A stretch of 64,000 nt of DNA from Cavia porcellus (Eukaryota > Chordata > Mammalia > Rodentia > Caviidae). The position numbers were made by a program, and so were the translations under genes. Of this stretch, positions 41,856 to 54,300 are shown piece by piece. The notes under the pieces were generated by a model. The model was not told the DNA's origin. It worked only from the letters and a program-made list of their open reading frames with translations, and ran no database searches. The number at the start of each line of letters is the position of its first letter. Positions within the stretch are counted from its first letter, which is position 1. The DNA lies in assembly GCF_034190915.1 (NCBI RefSeq), contig NW_026947496.1, positions 58,042,501-58,106,500 on the forward strand, read 5' to 3'.

Positions 41856-43449
41856 TTCAATAAGATACATTTGTTCTAGTCTGATTTCTGACATTACCAG
41901 GAAAAGCCCTATTCTCAAGGAAGTAGTCATGGGAAAAAGATTTCCTTCTTCACCTTATGGGGTTTCATCCTCTCAAGATTCATTTTCTCCCTAATTAAGA
42001 GTAATGATTTTAATCCATGGTGACTACCATGCTTCACTCAGTCAGTTCCTTCTACTCTAGAAATGAGCGCTTTTTAATTCAGAAATCTGCCAGGCATTTT
42101 CCACATGCCATTAGTCAACTAAATAGAAATTGCTGCATTCACAGATCTATTTTCCTAGAAACATAAGAAATGACCTTTGTTCTTCTCATCTTCTCTTCCT
42201 TTTCTCCCTTTAATTTTGTAGTAGCTAAGTACACTGAGGTGAGGGATAAATTGCTGTCCTCCAGTCTTTATCAGAAATATGTGAACAAATAATCATCAAA
42301 AGGGCACATAAAACATTGAGTAGCTTTTGTTTAAATTTCCACATAAGTCTCAGGTTTTATCACATCATACAAGCCACTGACATAATGCTTTCTAAATTTG
42401 CTTAGCAGGAGAACAACATGAAAATTCCTTGAGCAGAAAAACAGCTGGTTTGCCAAATCCACACATTTGGCTGCACAACGGACTCTATTGGTAGCTTCAG
42501 GCTAGCAATATTTTTTTCCTGACATTTACATGCTGCTCTAGCCCAAGGTATCTGAAATGAAGTCTTTGCATAAACACAGCTAGAAAAGAACTTGGCTTCC
42601 AATTCTGGCTTTGAAAAGAAAATTCACAGTGATCCATGGAAATATGATAAGGTTGTGCCTTTTATCAGCACAAATTTGCTATGTAAGACCTATTGTTTTC
42701 CAGGGCATTATGTAAAATTTAATACACATAATCCATATTGTTTACCTTAATACCATTATTCACATTAGAGTATCATGTCTACCTTAGCTGCTTTGTACTG
42801 TGGAACCCACACAAACATTAAAACTGAGATAACGGGAGGAACACAGTTGCATATCAATTGTGTTACACTGACAGGGAGTCTCCCCTCTGCTCTTCTCAGA
42901 CAAAGCAGTTTCATTCTGCAGATTTTTATAGGAAAATAAAAAAGCAGATTACTTTCCTGGGTCTTCAATTTTCCAACTGCTTGAAAGGCAGATTTCATCA
43001 AACTAATTAAAATTTCTTTGTGGCTAATGACTTCGAGGACTCAGTTAACTTCTAGAGAATACATAAACAGAATTTTAATTTTATCTGAGTTTCCTGAGCA
43101 ATAGAATTATGTATGCATATTTGAAACCAAATAGGGGAATAGTATATGCTGTCGTACGGTTTTCATTCCATTTTCCAAACAATTGATTTTCAGTATTACC
43201 CTTAGGTCCCAGGGCAGAATGTGTAAATACTGTATAACAAAGTGAGACAGAAAACTAGCTAGCAAATATTTGCAATAGAGAGAAATGTTCTAGAGTGGTG
43301 AAAGCCTATGACATAAAAATTTGACAGTTGAAAAAAATCTATGACATCCATTCAAATCCAAAAGTTCTACAAAAGCAGAACCATTAGGACCATCATGAGA
43401 CTTGTGGGAGACTCTGACACAAAAGACTTATCCTTGAAACTTTGGAACA
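41856..43449. other. Non-coding interval, no gene seen
   Basis: 42380-43010 has fewer homopolymer runs and less repeat character than its surroundings, which could mean constrained non-coding sequence. No frame has recognisable protein features. Confidence 0.35.
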
Positions 43450-43529
43450 GGAGCAGAAATGTAACTCAGCGTTACAGTATGTATTTAGCATGCACAAGGC
43501 CCTGGGTTCAATTTTCAGCAACAAATAAA
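43450..43529 (+). repeat. ID-like SINE, degenerate
   Basis: gagcagaaatgtaactcagc, tttagcatgcacaaggccct, gggttcaattttcagcaac: A box, body and B box in order. Confidence 0.65.
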
Positions 43530-43599
43530 ACCACAAACATACACAGTAATTTTAAGTGCAACAATGAGGCCTTCTCTTCAATCATTGGAGAGTTAATTG

Positions 43600-44300
43600 C
43601 TGCTACTGTGCTATAAACTACACAGTAACCTTTGACATTTCCGTACATCACCATAACACCAGCCTCAAAATCAGGATTTTAGAATTAATAACTTGCTGCC
43701 ATCTAATCCTGACATCTCATTTAAGTTTTACCAATTCTCTCAGTAATGCCCTTTAGAGCAAAAAATCTACTTCAAAATGAAAAGCCACATTTAGCTATGA
43801 TGTCTCTTTTATGCCTTGAGTTTAGAGCAATACCTTTGTCCTTCCTGAATTCAGGACTAAAAAGAAGAATCGTTGGTCAGCTATTTTCAAAACTTCTACT
43901 CAGTTTCAGTCTGTTCAGTGGCAGGCACCTTGTAAGATTTAGGTGATGCATGTGCATTAAACTGATGCTGCTTTTTCTTTTAATATGATCTTTACATAAC
44001 CTGTGATTTCTGTTTACCTTGTTCTATGTGATTATTTTGACCGCTTGATTTAGATTATATTTGCCAATTCTCTTCAATGAAAAATTACTCTTCTTCCTTT
44101 ATAATTACTCATTACTTTATTGGGAATTAATTGGAAATTATACAAATAGCTCACTCTTCATAAAACTTTCAGTTTATTTAGTGGTATTTCTAGAGATGCA
44201 TGAGCTTCCTATTTTATTCAGATTTTAATGTTTCATATTCATTTATTTTTATTCTATATTATGTTGGATTTGGCTAGTGGAAATTCCTGCTAACTCTGTA
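43600..44300 (+). repeat. L1 3'-UTR-like relic
   Basis: aaaatcaggattttagaatt, catctaatcctgacatctc, ttaccaattctctcagtaatgcc, then cttcctttataattactcat recall the L1M-type 3' untranslated region. No ORF2 frame. Confidence 0.5.
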
Positions 44301-44378
44301 CTCTTTTGATATATTCCTACCATTTGAGTGTTTTCTTGCTTTCTGTTGAAAAGATGCTCCAGGTTCATTTTGTGAGTT

Positions 44379-44409
44379 TTTTTGTTTGTTTGTTTGTTTG
44401 TTTTGTTTT
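44379..44409. repeat. (TTTG)n microsatellite
   Basis: Six to seven TTTG units. Confidence 0.85.
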
Positions 44410-45185
44410 AACCATCTCTACACAGAACCTGAGATCTACCTAGAAGACAAGACCTGTGTACAAATTGTGCTTCTTGTTATTTGTGAGTCGCCATCCCCAG
44501 GCCCTCCCAGGAAAAGAAATAACCAATGTTCATATTATATGCAACATATTTACTTATTTCCATATCCATTATATAAAATTGAGAATCATTAGTTCACAGC
44601 AGTACTGACCACTTCATCCCAATATCCTACAGTTCAATCTTCTTTCTTTCTCTTCTGCATTTTTATCTTTATTTCTCAGACAAGAGAGAAACCTGAGTCC
44701 CATTATTTTTAATTGATTTTCTGATTTTATCAATTTTGTGTATGTAATATACTATGCCTGCTTATCCCTCTTCTGTGCACGAATATTTTCTTCATCCATT
44801 TTAACTGGGACTCCACTGACTGGTGGGGATGCATGGATACGGTCATCCTCATCACATAAGTTGGTCCCTAGTAGCCACTCCAGGACATCCTTCTGCATGG
44901 ATGCTCTCCTTCTGGCCATCAGAATACAATTTGCCCTCATGGAGTCGCCTCATACATATCTATCCTGCTGATCTCTGGGACCTTCCTACTGGCCCCTATT
45001 CCTTGCCTGTATTTTGGTCATAGATGTTTATTTTTCTCAACAGATTGAATATTGTAGAACAGACTAGATAAAGAGGTAAAGAAAAAGAAAGAGTCAGAAA
45101 AACACAGAGAGAAAAAAGCAATTAGGAAGAGCTAAAATGTTCAAGAAGTTCAATTTATTCCTGTTGTTACATATTTATATATTAC
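44410..45185. other. Non-coding interval, no gene seen
   Basis: Several overlapping frames of 62-77 codons at 44738-45023 on both strands, none with recognisable composition; no poly(A)-tailed cDNA signature. Confidence 0.4.
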
Positions 45186-45189
45186 CCAC

Positions 45190-45610
45190 TTTAGTATTGC
45201 CATAATAAAATAAAAGAGGTATTTTATAAAGAAAAAACATTAGCTCATAGTTTTGGAGGTTGAAAATCAAACATCAGAATGCACCAAACGTCCTTTATTG
45301 TATCTTCTCATAGAAACAGTGATTGCAATGAAAAATTAAACAGTGATTCATTTTGAGCTAGGAATAAAGAGAACTGACTGTGGTCAAACTCAGGCTTTTA
45401 TAACAATTCTCTCAAGAGAACTATGAAGAAGTCCCATGGGAACTATGCTCCCAGAACACCTCCCTAATAACCTAAGCACATCGACTGAGTCTGATGTCCT
45501 GAAGATTCCACCACCTCACTACAAAGCCACTCAGGGGCCCAGGCTTCTAATCATGTGCACCTTTGAGGGTTATTCAACATCTAAACCACAGCAGTTGACA
45601 ATATGCACCA
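45190..45610 (-). repeat. MaLR-type LTR relic (MST/THE-like)
   Basis: Inverted pattern: ttagctcatagttttggagg, caggcttttataacaattct, gaactatgctccc, gaacacctccctaataacct, caacatctaaaccacagca match the reverse of MST/THE LTRs. Confidence 0.5.
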
Positions 45611-46815
45611 CAATATCAGAAAATATTTGTATTGCAAACCTGTTACATACAAAATTTTTATAATCTAGGTTGCTGCCTGTGTTCTTAAAAAAAATCAAGT
45701 GTGTTTTTCATGAAATTGTAACACTAATGAGTAAAGAGTGTTTGATCTACTTGGATCACTCAGAGTACCATTATTTTGCCAAATCAGTAACATTCAAGTA
45801 GCTGATCTCAAGATGTATTTTAGTACACAGCCACAAAAATATATTGAAAGGCAATAGAATCTATTAAAATAGAATATTAAAAGACATTTTAATGCCCATA
45901 AATTTTGTAGCTGTCTGTCTCAATTAGTAGGAAATAATATTTCGTTTTTATAATACTGGTTAATTACAAATAAATATCACTTAATTTGCAACAATATGAT
46001 TTATTCATCTTAAATAGTTTGTTATAAAAATAGCTTGCCATGTTAAAGCCATAACATAATAGAATATTTTATTTAGTATTTGTTAGAGATTTAAAATTAT
46101 GAAGTCTTCTCATCCAAGTTTTATTTTGCTTTCAAAAGCAATTTTTTGGGAATTTTTTTTTTTTTTTTGGGAAAAGGAATTTTTTGCATGTTTTCATGAA
46201 GTATTTCATTGTATAATTATTTCATTGCTTTCTGAACTAAACAAATATAGGTGATTTATGACTATTTTTTCAATTTATTTATATATTGCTTATTTTTTAT
46301 GAGTCTCTGAATGAGCAAAAAAGGAAAAATAATAAAATAGCTAGGGTGACCCCCACAATGAATATAATCATTATGTTCTGAAAATATGTGGTAATAAAAA
46401 TAAAAGAATACATTTTAAAAATGTAAGGAAAATCAAAACTAAAAAAGTAAACAAAAATCAAAGAAGGAGAAATGTCATTTTTTCTTTAATTTTTAGACAG
46501 TTGATTTAAATAGGAGGATGAAATCAAAACTTTTGGGGTGAAATGATACCCTACTGTAATTGGTACAAACTTCAGAATGCCTTAATAAAGAGTTTATCAA
46601 TCATAACCACATCTCAGAAAGTCAGAATCTTTACTATGATTTCATTCTCTTGGACTTGGAGAACTTTACTAAAAGCACACACATCCAAAGGTATTCTTAA
46701 GACAGTATTTGTTCCATTCTAGCTTATACTCAGCCCACAAAAGATCTCTCTTCTTTCAGAAACAAGTTAAAATGTGAGGTTTAGCCTGTTCCAAATGTGC
46801 TCTCAAAATTAAAAT
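45611..46815. other. Non-coding AT-rich interval
   Basis: Very AT-rich with a T run at 46147-46168; nothing recognised. Confidence 0.45.
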
Positions 46816-46830
46816 AGTGGTGAAGTTTTA

Positions 46831-46923
46831 ATTTTTTTTTTAATTGGTACTAGGGATCAAACTCATGACTGCCTGCTTGCAAGGCAGGTACTTATGCCTC
46901 TGAGCTAAACCCCCAGCTCCTAC
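46831..46923 (-). repeat. ID-type SINE with perfect 15-bp duplication
   Basis: T tail, ctagggatcaaactcatgac, cttgcaaggcaggtacttat, gagctaaacccccagctcc. agtggtgaagtttta occurs at 46816-46830 and 46924-46938 without mismatch, pointing to a recent insertion. Confidence 0.92.
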
Positions 46924-47192
46924 AGTGGTGAAGTTTTACTACCCATAAATGTTTTCCAAGAGACCTGAAGAGTTTTCCTTTTTTTTTAATTTTTTTTTTT
47001 ATTTTAAAGAGAATAAACAGAATAAAACCAATCAAAACAAACCAGTGTAAGAGATACAGGACTTCAAACCATAAAGAGATATAGAACTTCAAACCATGAA
47101 GAAGCCATTGAAGATATTTATTTATCTCAATCCTGTTCACAGTTACCTGGATTACTTTTTCATTTACAAAACATATCTCAGCATATCCTCTA

Positions 47193-47630
47193 TGTTATGG
47201 CTCAATTCTAGATTTCCCCTCAAAATCTCATGCATTAATCGGTGGGAATTTTCAGAGCTCACTGGTTCTAGGGCATGTGACATTGGGCTTGTGATAAGGA
47301 TATGTGATACTAAGCTAGTCCACTAATTGGTTTAGCTTAGTTCGAGGTGTAGATAATGGAAGCTTCCAATCAGGGTTTGGGTGGCGCTGATCAATAGGCC
47401 TATAGCTTGGTTGGAGTATAAAGGGATAGAGGGAAGGCAGGCTGGCTGCTGGTCTGCCATGCTAGGGACTGTTTTTCCTCTGTGATGCCCCTCTGCCACA
47501 CTGCCCTGCCTTGGAACCAGCTCACTGAATGAACTAAATCCTTTATAACTCTGAGCCAAAATAAACGTTTTTTTTTTCCTTTAGCTTTTTGGTGTTGGGT
47601 ATTTTGTCTCAGCAATAAAGAAAGTAAGAT
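47193..47630 (+). repeat. MaLR-type LTR, related to 38969-39353
   Basis: tgttatggctcaattctaga at the start; ccttggaaccagctcactga, gagccaaaataaacg and ttttggtgttgggtattttgtctcagcaat at the end parallel the 38969 LTR. No clean flanking duplication found. Confidence 0.6.
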
Positions 47631-47769
47631 TTCCTAATAGGGCAAATGTCATTGATGAAGAGACAAAACAACACCTAACAAACCTCAGTATTTTTCTATA
47701 ACCACCAAGAGGATAGTTGCTTTATCTATCTAGCATTCTTTTTGTGTATTAGTATAATTTTAATAAAGG

Positions 47770-48195
47770 GGATACTATAACCTCTCCCAAAGGTTTATAT
47801 GCTGCAATTTAATACCCACTGTGACTGTTCATTCAGTGGTAGAAGTATTTCCACCATGATCTCTGGAGGTCTGGCTTTTTGGAGTGATTATGATTAGATA
47901 AGGTGATTCCAGTAGAACCCACAGGATTGAATACTGGTGACTTTGTAAGAAAATGGAGATCACACATACACACACACACCTAAGGGCACACACACACATG
48001 CACACACATGCATACCTCTTGTCTCTTATAATTTCATACACTGAGCTGCCTCATAATTCTGCCAGCCAGAAGGCCATTACAGAGTGTGAGCACTTAAAGC
48101 TATAGAATTGTGATGTAAATGAAGTTCTTATCTTTATAAAGTTACTTAGCCTCAGGTTGTTCTCCGCAGTAACACAAAATGGACTGATACATGTT
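47770..48195 (+). repeat. MaLR-type LTR relic with (CA)n
   Basis: ctcccaaaggtttatatgct, tggtgactttgtaagaaaatgg, taaagttacttagcctcagg, tccgcagtaacacaaaatgg, actgataca follow the MST/MLT order. A CA-rich microsatellite sits at 47961-48013. Confidence 0.55.
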
Positions 48196-49444
48196 TTGAA
48201 TGTATTTCCCTATTGTTTCATTTTGAAGGGCTACTTTAAAATCAAAACCTTGAAGCTTATTTCCTTTCAATAACATTGCCCTGAATCTTCTGAATTTCCT
48301 GTGTAAATTAAAAGTTTAGCCATATCACATACTGCATTTATAACTGTACTGGTAATCTTTTGGTACATGAAAAATGAAGCACTGAGAAGCTGCTTAATAA
48401 AGCAATAGAAGTTTTGCAAATTCAGAAGTGGTTGAATATTTGAGGTGACTGGTTTTTGTGTATCCAGTGTACTTCAGTTATGATCACCCCCTCCTGGGGC
48501 CTACTGAGTCCTGGTTTTCTTATACGACTTGGCTCTTATCACCTTTTTCCATTTTATACTTTTTCAAAATCTGGGAAGGTTTATCACTTTATTTCCATTT
48601 TTCCTTACATCTTGCATGAAACACTTCTTGAATTTCACCAGTAATGTTTCATTCTCTTCAAACTTTCCTTTTTAAAAGTACAATCAGTTGGACCTTGATC
48701 ATGTTAAGGATGTAAATGTATGACCGGGTGTTGCTCTACTGATGAAGGAAGTACAGAGACTGCTCTCAATATAGAAAGGGGTGCTAGTATTGATGTGTTA
48801 GGAGAACCAGCCTATGTAAGACAAGCTACTTCTAGCAGAGTCAACTTTACTACCAGTAATAATAGCCAGTTCAAGCAGAAAATGCTTTTTTACAGTTTTC
48901 TCATTCAACAAAACATATGGTTGTCAACTGAGACCATATGACCTGATTGCCTGGTCTCAAATTGAAAATGCAAAGTCAAAAAATAAGAAACATAAGGACA
49001 ATATCACCAACTATCAAACAAATAAAATATTTGTTTAATAAATAAAGGGTGAAGGGTTTGGAACACAACTTGCCTACATTTAAATCCCAGCCAACACCAA
49101 TGATAAATCAGATGCTATGGCAAACAGAAAGACCAACATGACACTCAAGACTTGGAGGCAGATTTATTTACACTGATGGACAGTGATTGGGATCATTCCC
49201 ATCATGTCAGGCCCTGGTCTCTGGTGGTCTAGTGATTATATGGGATTAGCAAGCAGGCAGTACAGAGGCAGAATGGCTTGTCAGTTGGAGATTGGTTCTT
49301 ACAACATGCATCATGGTGACCAGTCATTTCTAAGAAACAAAAGTAATCAGGACGTGAACTTACTTGGGTAACTAACAGATTGAAGTATACTAGCTGGAGG
49401 TGGAGGAGGGGGATTCTCTGCTAAGGTAAAGTTAGTTATCTTCT
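48196..49444. other. Non-coding interval, no gene seen
   Basis: Frames of 73 codons or fewer without domain features. A short tRNA-Glu-like match at 49209-49232 has no B box. Confidence 0.45.
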
Positions 49445-49600
49445 CGTGATTCAATTTATCATCTGTAAATCAGGGATTATAATGATACCTACTTCACAGC
49501 AGTACTAGAAGATTAAGGAAATAGAGTTTGTATAAGATCATTTCAGCACCATCTGCCCCATAGCAGGAATACAATGAGCATTAGCTATAACAATAGAAAC
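49445..49600 (+). repeat. MIR SINE relic (3' half)
   Basis: tcatctgtaaatcagggatt, ataatgatacctacttcaca, ccatagcaggaatacaatgagcattagct follow the MIR 3' region. Confidence 0.7.
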
Positions 49601-49697
49601 ACTTGAACTAAATAAACAATGTTATTTAATTTCATTTATCAATATGCCTAAATATGATAAAAATAATAATGATTATTTTACTTACTCTATTACACTG

Positions 49698-49851
49698 TCT
49701 TTTTGTTTGTTTGTCTTTTAAAAACAGGGTCTCACTGTACAGTGCAGCCTGGACTTGAATTCACTATGTAACCCAGGCTGATTTCAAACTCACAAGGATC
49801 CTCCTGCCTCAGAGTGCTGGGAGTACAAGCATGCACCACAATGCCTGGCTT
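49698..49851 (-). repeat. B1-like SINE
   Basis: Inverted B1: acagggtctcactgtacagt, cctgcctcagagtgctggga, gtacaagcatgcaccacaat, gcctggc, with a T-rich tail at 49698-49723. Confidence 0.85.
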
Positions 49852-50222
49852 TTGACACATTTTTAAAGTTTCTTTTTACTTACCAAAAGCAGCAGTAAAC
49901 CAAGCAAATAACTCTTCTTTCAATGAAAAAGGCATTACAATGAAAACAATCCTAAGGAGGAAAATCACAGGTGAACCCATTTAACGTGCATTAATATCAG
50001 AATTGGTACTGAAAGGCCTAATTGTACAAATCTCCTTCCATGTGTATCACATTCGCAGGTGGCAATGTGACTCTAATTAGGTGGGACCTCGTGTGAAGCA
50101 CTCAGATTTTCTGCTAAATTAAATTTGTGTCACTGTAGCAATGGGTGAAACACCAAGTCCTCATGCTTTATTTTGAAAGCTTCCTTTCTCTCAGTTGGTG
50201 GCCCAAAGAGTATTTTTATTTT

Positions 50223-50338
50223 ATTTTTTTATTTTTTATTTTTTTTGTCTTTTTCTTTTTATCGGTACCAGGGATCGAACTCACGACCGCCTGCTTGAAA
50301 GGCAGGTGCTTATGCCACTGAGCTAAATCCCCAGCCCC
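50223..50338 (-). repeat. ID-type SINE with 16-bp duplication
   Basis: T-rich tail, accagggatcgaactcacga, cttgaaaggcaggtgcttat, ccactgagctaaatccccag. agagtatttttatttt at 50207-50222 and 50339-50354. Confidence 0.92.
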
Positions 50339-50559
50339 AGAGTATTTTTATTTTTATAAACTAAATTATAATCAAAATATTAGGATGTTCAATAAAATGT
50401 TGGTGAATAAAATAAACAAAAATTTGATTGAAGAGATAAAGCAAATTTAAAGGATTTTGCCAAACATGTATTATTTCCTATGAGACTTGGGTAAATAAAT
50501 ATATCCTCCTATTGCTGCTGAGACCACTAAACTATTTTTCTCCTGACTGATGGATATTA

Positions 50560-50700
50560 ATTATTTAATAATCATTTACATAACACAATCATTTTATGCT
50601 GTCAATAGAATTCATAGTCCCATTTTAAAGATTAGGAAACTAATGAGCCAGAATACAAAATTACTTGACCCAGAGATCCCATAGTATAAAATTCAGGCCC
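50560..50700 (+). repeat. MIR SINE relic
   Basis: tcccattttaaagattagga, aactaatgagccagaataca, aaaattcaggcccactatct match the MIR core. Confidence 0.6.
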
Positions 50701-52204
50701 ACTATCTCCATAGTATTTTTATGTTACAGTATTTTTCACTGCTATAGTTATGGTATTCTGGAGAAAAAAAGAAATTTTCTACTGTCCTTACTGAATTTTT
50801 CTCTTATTCTTTCTAACTGGACAAGTACTGTACACTGTCAAGTATGTCGTGTACGTTTATAAATGGTCGCATGTAAAATTTATAGCATGAGACAATGATG
50901 TTGTCTATTTGCTGTTCAATGATATGTGAAATCACCTAGCGCTCTTGGTCTGGTAGCTGAGACACAGGTGTTCACATTATAAAATAAATGGTGGCCGAGA
51001 TTTAATGGGCATAAATCTGGTTAGCACTGGAAAGAGGGGACAAAAGGTGGAAGCACTATAAATTGGGTACTTTCACCCTTAGCAGAGGTTCCTGTTGTCT
51101 GGAGTCACAGGTTAGTGGAGTAAAATTTTTCCTTAGCTTTAACATGATTTTCTCTTTGTTCACATATGAACTCATAGTTATACAAAATGTGCAATAATTT
51201 GTTCCTATTTCAGAAATGTGAGCAATGGAGGATAGAATAACAGCTCTTAGAAACTATTAGTATGTGGTCAGACCTTAACAGATATGTTGGGAGTCCAAGC
51301 CCATTCATCTGTGTGTGCCTTTACAGCAATTACCACAACACTGGCAAATTTAGAGAAAAAGAGCCGTGATGCACGAGGAACCTGAGCATGTGAATGCATA
51401 GTGGCAGTCTTCTGCTTCAACCAAAGGGTTAAATCTGAAACTTTCTTGCCATGAATGTAAATTTTATTATCCATAAATACCCACATACAAAGAAAGGGGA
51501 AAGGGAGGAAACAGCCTTTTTAGTAAGAGCAATTTATTGGCATCGCTCAAGCCTGTTCTAGAATGTAAACTAGAACTTTTGTGAAATATCTTCCAGTACT
51601 TTTAAATCCAATCCTCATGTTCTTTCTGAGCTTATTTAGTTGCACACTGCTCCTGGGAAAACACCGTAGCAGGTTGTGAATGCATGTGTACATCCGTAAT
51701 CCAAGTGATAGCAGTTTAATGTGAAATGTTTGACAAATATTGGCAGCCTTATTATTTACCAGAAGGCATTACTGCTTCTGGATCAAAAGGGGATAATTTA
51801 TAAAGCAAACTGAGAAACAAAGGCTTCATTAGCTTGTTATTATTAAAATGTGGGAAACTATCTTTTTTTTTGTTTTGTTTTGTTTTTACATTTTAATATG
51901 ATTCAAGGTTCCCATTCAGGGAAAAAAATTGTAATCAAGCTAGAAAAAGTGAGGATTAGCTAGTTCTATATGTACTTTATAAATTATTAAATGATACACT
52001 AGAAATGTGAAGATGTAATTCAGGATGGTCATTTATATATAAGTGTGCAATAAATTCATAGTTGGAAAAAATCTTTTAATGGACAAAGCCATAATTTATC
52101 CCTCTTTTAAATCTATTTTCACTGAATGGTATTATAAAAATATCTAATGCTTCTTAAGCATGATGGTCATACTATGTAAAAAGTTTGATAGGAACTAATT
52201 GATT
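50701..52204. other. Non-coding interval, no gene seen
   Basis: 51640-51850 reads as sequence of mixed composition free of obvious repeats. No frame over 72 codons. Confidence 0.4.
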
Positions 52205-52365
52205 TAATCCTTTGAACAACTCTATTTGATGGGTAATATCATTACCCTCACTTTTAAAGAGGGTAAAACTGAGGCATAGAGTAATTAAATAACTTGCCCA
52301 AGGTCACACAGAAATAATTATCAGAAGAAGGGTTAGAACCCTCCTGGTCTTACTCCAGTGTTCAT
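52205..52365 (+). repeat. MIR SINE, well preserved
   Basis: aaactgaggcatagagtaat, taacttgcccaaggtcacac, gggttagaaccctcctggtc: a near-textbook MIR core. Confidence 0.85.
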
Positions 52366-52734
52366 TTTTAATTTCCAGGAAAATATGTTGTGCTTCAATA
52401 AATATTTAATGAGTTCAATTACTTTCTGAATGTGGAATGACAATTGTTAAACTCATTATTTATACTCCATTTAGGCTTCCAGCAATATAATAGTTTGAGA
52501 TTTTAAGTTATATATTTGTACTATCATCCATGCAATGACTTCTCCAAGGCATAATAAAAAATAGTTGAACTTCATAAAAATGTTTAAGTTTCAGAAATTC
52601 ATGAGAATAACAGAGAATGTTTACATTTGGCCAGACTCATTCTTTTTTGTTTTTCCACAAATAGTCAACTCATGAAAGAATGACTTGTTCTCCTTTAAGC
52701 TAAGGACTAGAATTTTATGCACATTAAGAAAAGT

Positions 52735-52858
52735 TGTGCCAGGAATTATGACATATAGCTATTATCCCAACATGCTTGGAGGCTGAGACAGGATTGCTAG
52801 TTTGATTTCAACTGGAGCAAGTTAGTGAGACACTGTGTGAAAATTTAAAACAAAAAGC

Positions 52859-52917
<59 letters not shown>

Positions 52918-52940
52918 GAGAAAAAAAGAGAGAATGAAAG

Positions 52941-52971
<31 letters not shown>

Positions 52972-53060
52972 AAAAAAGAAAGAAAGAAAGAAAGAAAGAA
53001 AGGCACTTGTAATATAGTATAGTGTGAAGGTCCTGGATTGAATTAGTGGTACTAGAAAAA
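52735..53060 (+). repeat. B1 + (GAAA)n + ID-like composite SINE
   Basis: B1-like unit (52735-52845: atcccaacatgcttggaggc, tgagacaggattgctag, gtgagacactgtgtg). Then a (GAAA)n tract of about 140 nt with small interruptions (52859-53001), then an ID-like 3' half (gtgtgaaggtcctggattga). Same B1-dID design as 32410-32570, with the linker expanded into a microsatellite. Confidence 0.7.
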
Positions 53061-53309
53061 AGGAAAAAGAAACAAAGGAAGAAAAGGAGAAAGGAAGGAG
53101 GGAAGGGTATAAAGGAAATGCTGAATTTTTAAGTGGGCAGTGGTACCCAATTTGACTGGCATTCAGAATGGATTCTGCTATGTTCATGGAAAAACCACAA
53201 ACAGAATTTTCAACCCTAATTTTTGTTTCCATTTCCATGGTGAAGAGGCTCTAGAATACCTTATTTTGTTTCCTGAAACTCACCAGTGAACTCTGATCTA
53301 AGTCCCGTG

Positions 53310-54300
53310 TTGTGGTCAGGGTTTTCAAGGGGATAGATTTAATATAGGACACATAATTTATAGGATTATTTTATAATATTCACCCAAAGAATCGAATGAG
53401 GAAGAGTGCAAGCAATCTGTCCACACACTAGAGATCCAAAGAACCTGGCTGAGAGCCCACAGCAATGTCCTGCATAAGTCCAGCTGAAGACCTAGAGCCC
53501 ATGACAGTGTCTTCCACAAGTGCATCTGGATGTCTAGAACTGGGGACCTGGCCAAGATCTTCAACTGCCTGCATGAAGAGTACAGAGAAAGCATGAGATA
53601 AGAAATAGAGACAAATTTATACATTCATGATGGGGAACTGGGAGGCCAGTGCCTCAGGATGAGTAGAGAATAAGATACTCCAGACCAATCACTATTTATT
53701 GTTTGTATACAGTGTAGAAGGACTAGTGGAAGATTCAGAGGTGGATGACTCAGCAGGTAATAGTTAATACAGGGATGACTCAAGAGGGTGGAAATGATCT
53801 TATACTAAGAAGAATCTTGCTCTGGAGTTAGAGTAGTTTTAGTTAGTCTTATTGGGTGGGAGAGGATGGCCCAACCTCAAAGTATCAAAAGGGTAACACT
53901 GTAATCCCAAGCCTCCAATGATCCCTTAGTAAGTATGCAAAATTAGCATGGTGAATTTGTGATCCCCAACAACCTAGATTCCATGACAGTGTCTCATGCG
54001 AGTCTGTTTCACAGATCTGCACTGGAAGACCCAAAGGTCAGTCAGAGGTGGAAGCTAGAAAGTCTGTACCAGTTGAAAGAAGGATCTGTGCCAGCAGGGT
54101 GAAGATCTGCAACTGGATCAGGAAGCAATGCTCAAGGTTAGGACCAGAGCTCTCCCTTAAAGAACCGCAGCGATCTGCTGTATCAGCGAGGACTTGAGCT
54201 CCTCTGAGGATGAAAGTAGTTGAATTCACAGCAGGAAACCCAGTTTGACAAGCTTCTCCAGGAGAATCAACAGCAAACCATCTTCCACAGCAGTAATCCT
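53310..54300 (-). repeat. Old interspersed repeat hosting an LTR
   Basis: Begins gtggtcagggttttcaaggg, the reverse of the repeat end seen at 35335. Short phrases recur within it (ccatgacagtgtct at about 53500 and 53981). An LTR-like element occupies 53628-53971. Confidence 0.35.
53628..53971 (-). repeat. Solo LTR-like element, class II style, 344 bp
   Basis: On the minus strand it starts TGTTGGGGATCAC and ends CCCCATCA, with an AATAAA signal (+ strand tttatt near 53695). The start resembles that of the inner provirus LTR. No matching flanking duplication, so an old or rearranged insertion. Confidence 0.5.

Noticed and set aside
49209..49232. Stretch resembling the 5' part of tRNA-Glu (ctggtggtctagtgatta)
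   Set aside because: No anticodon arm or B box follows; at most a fragment.
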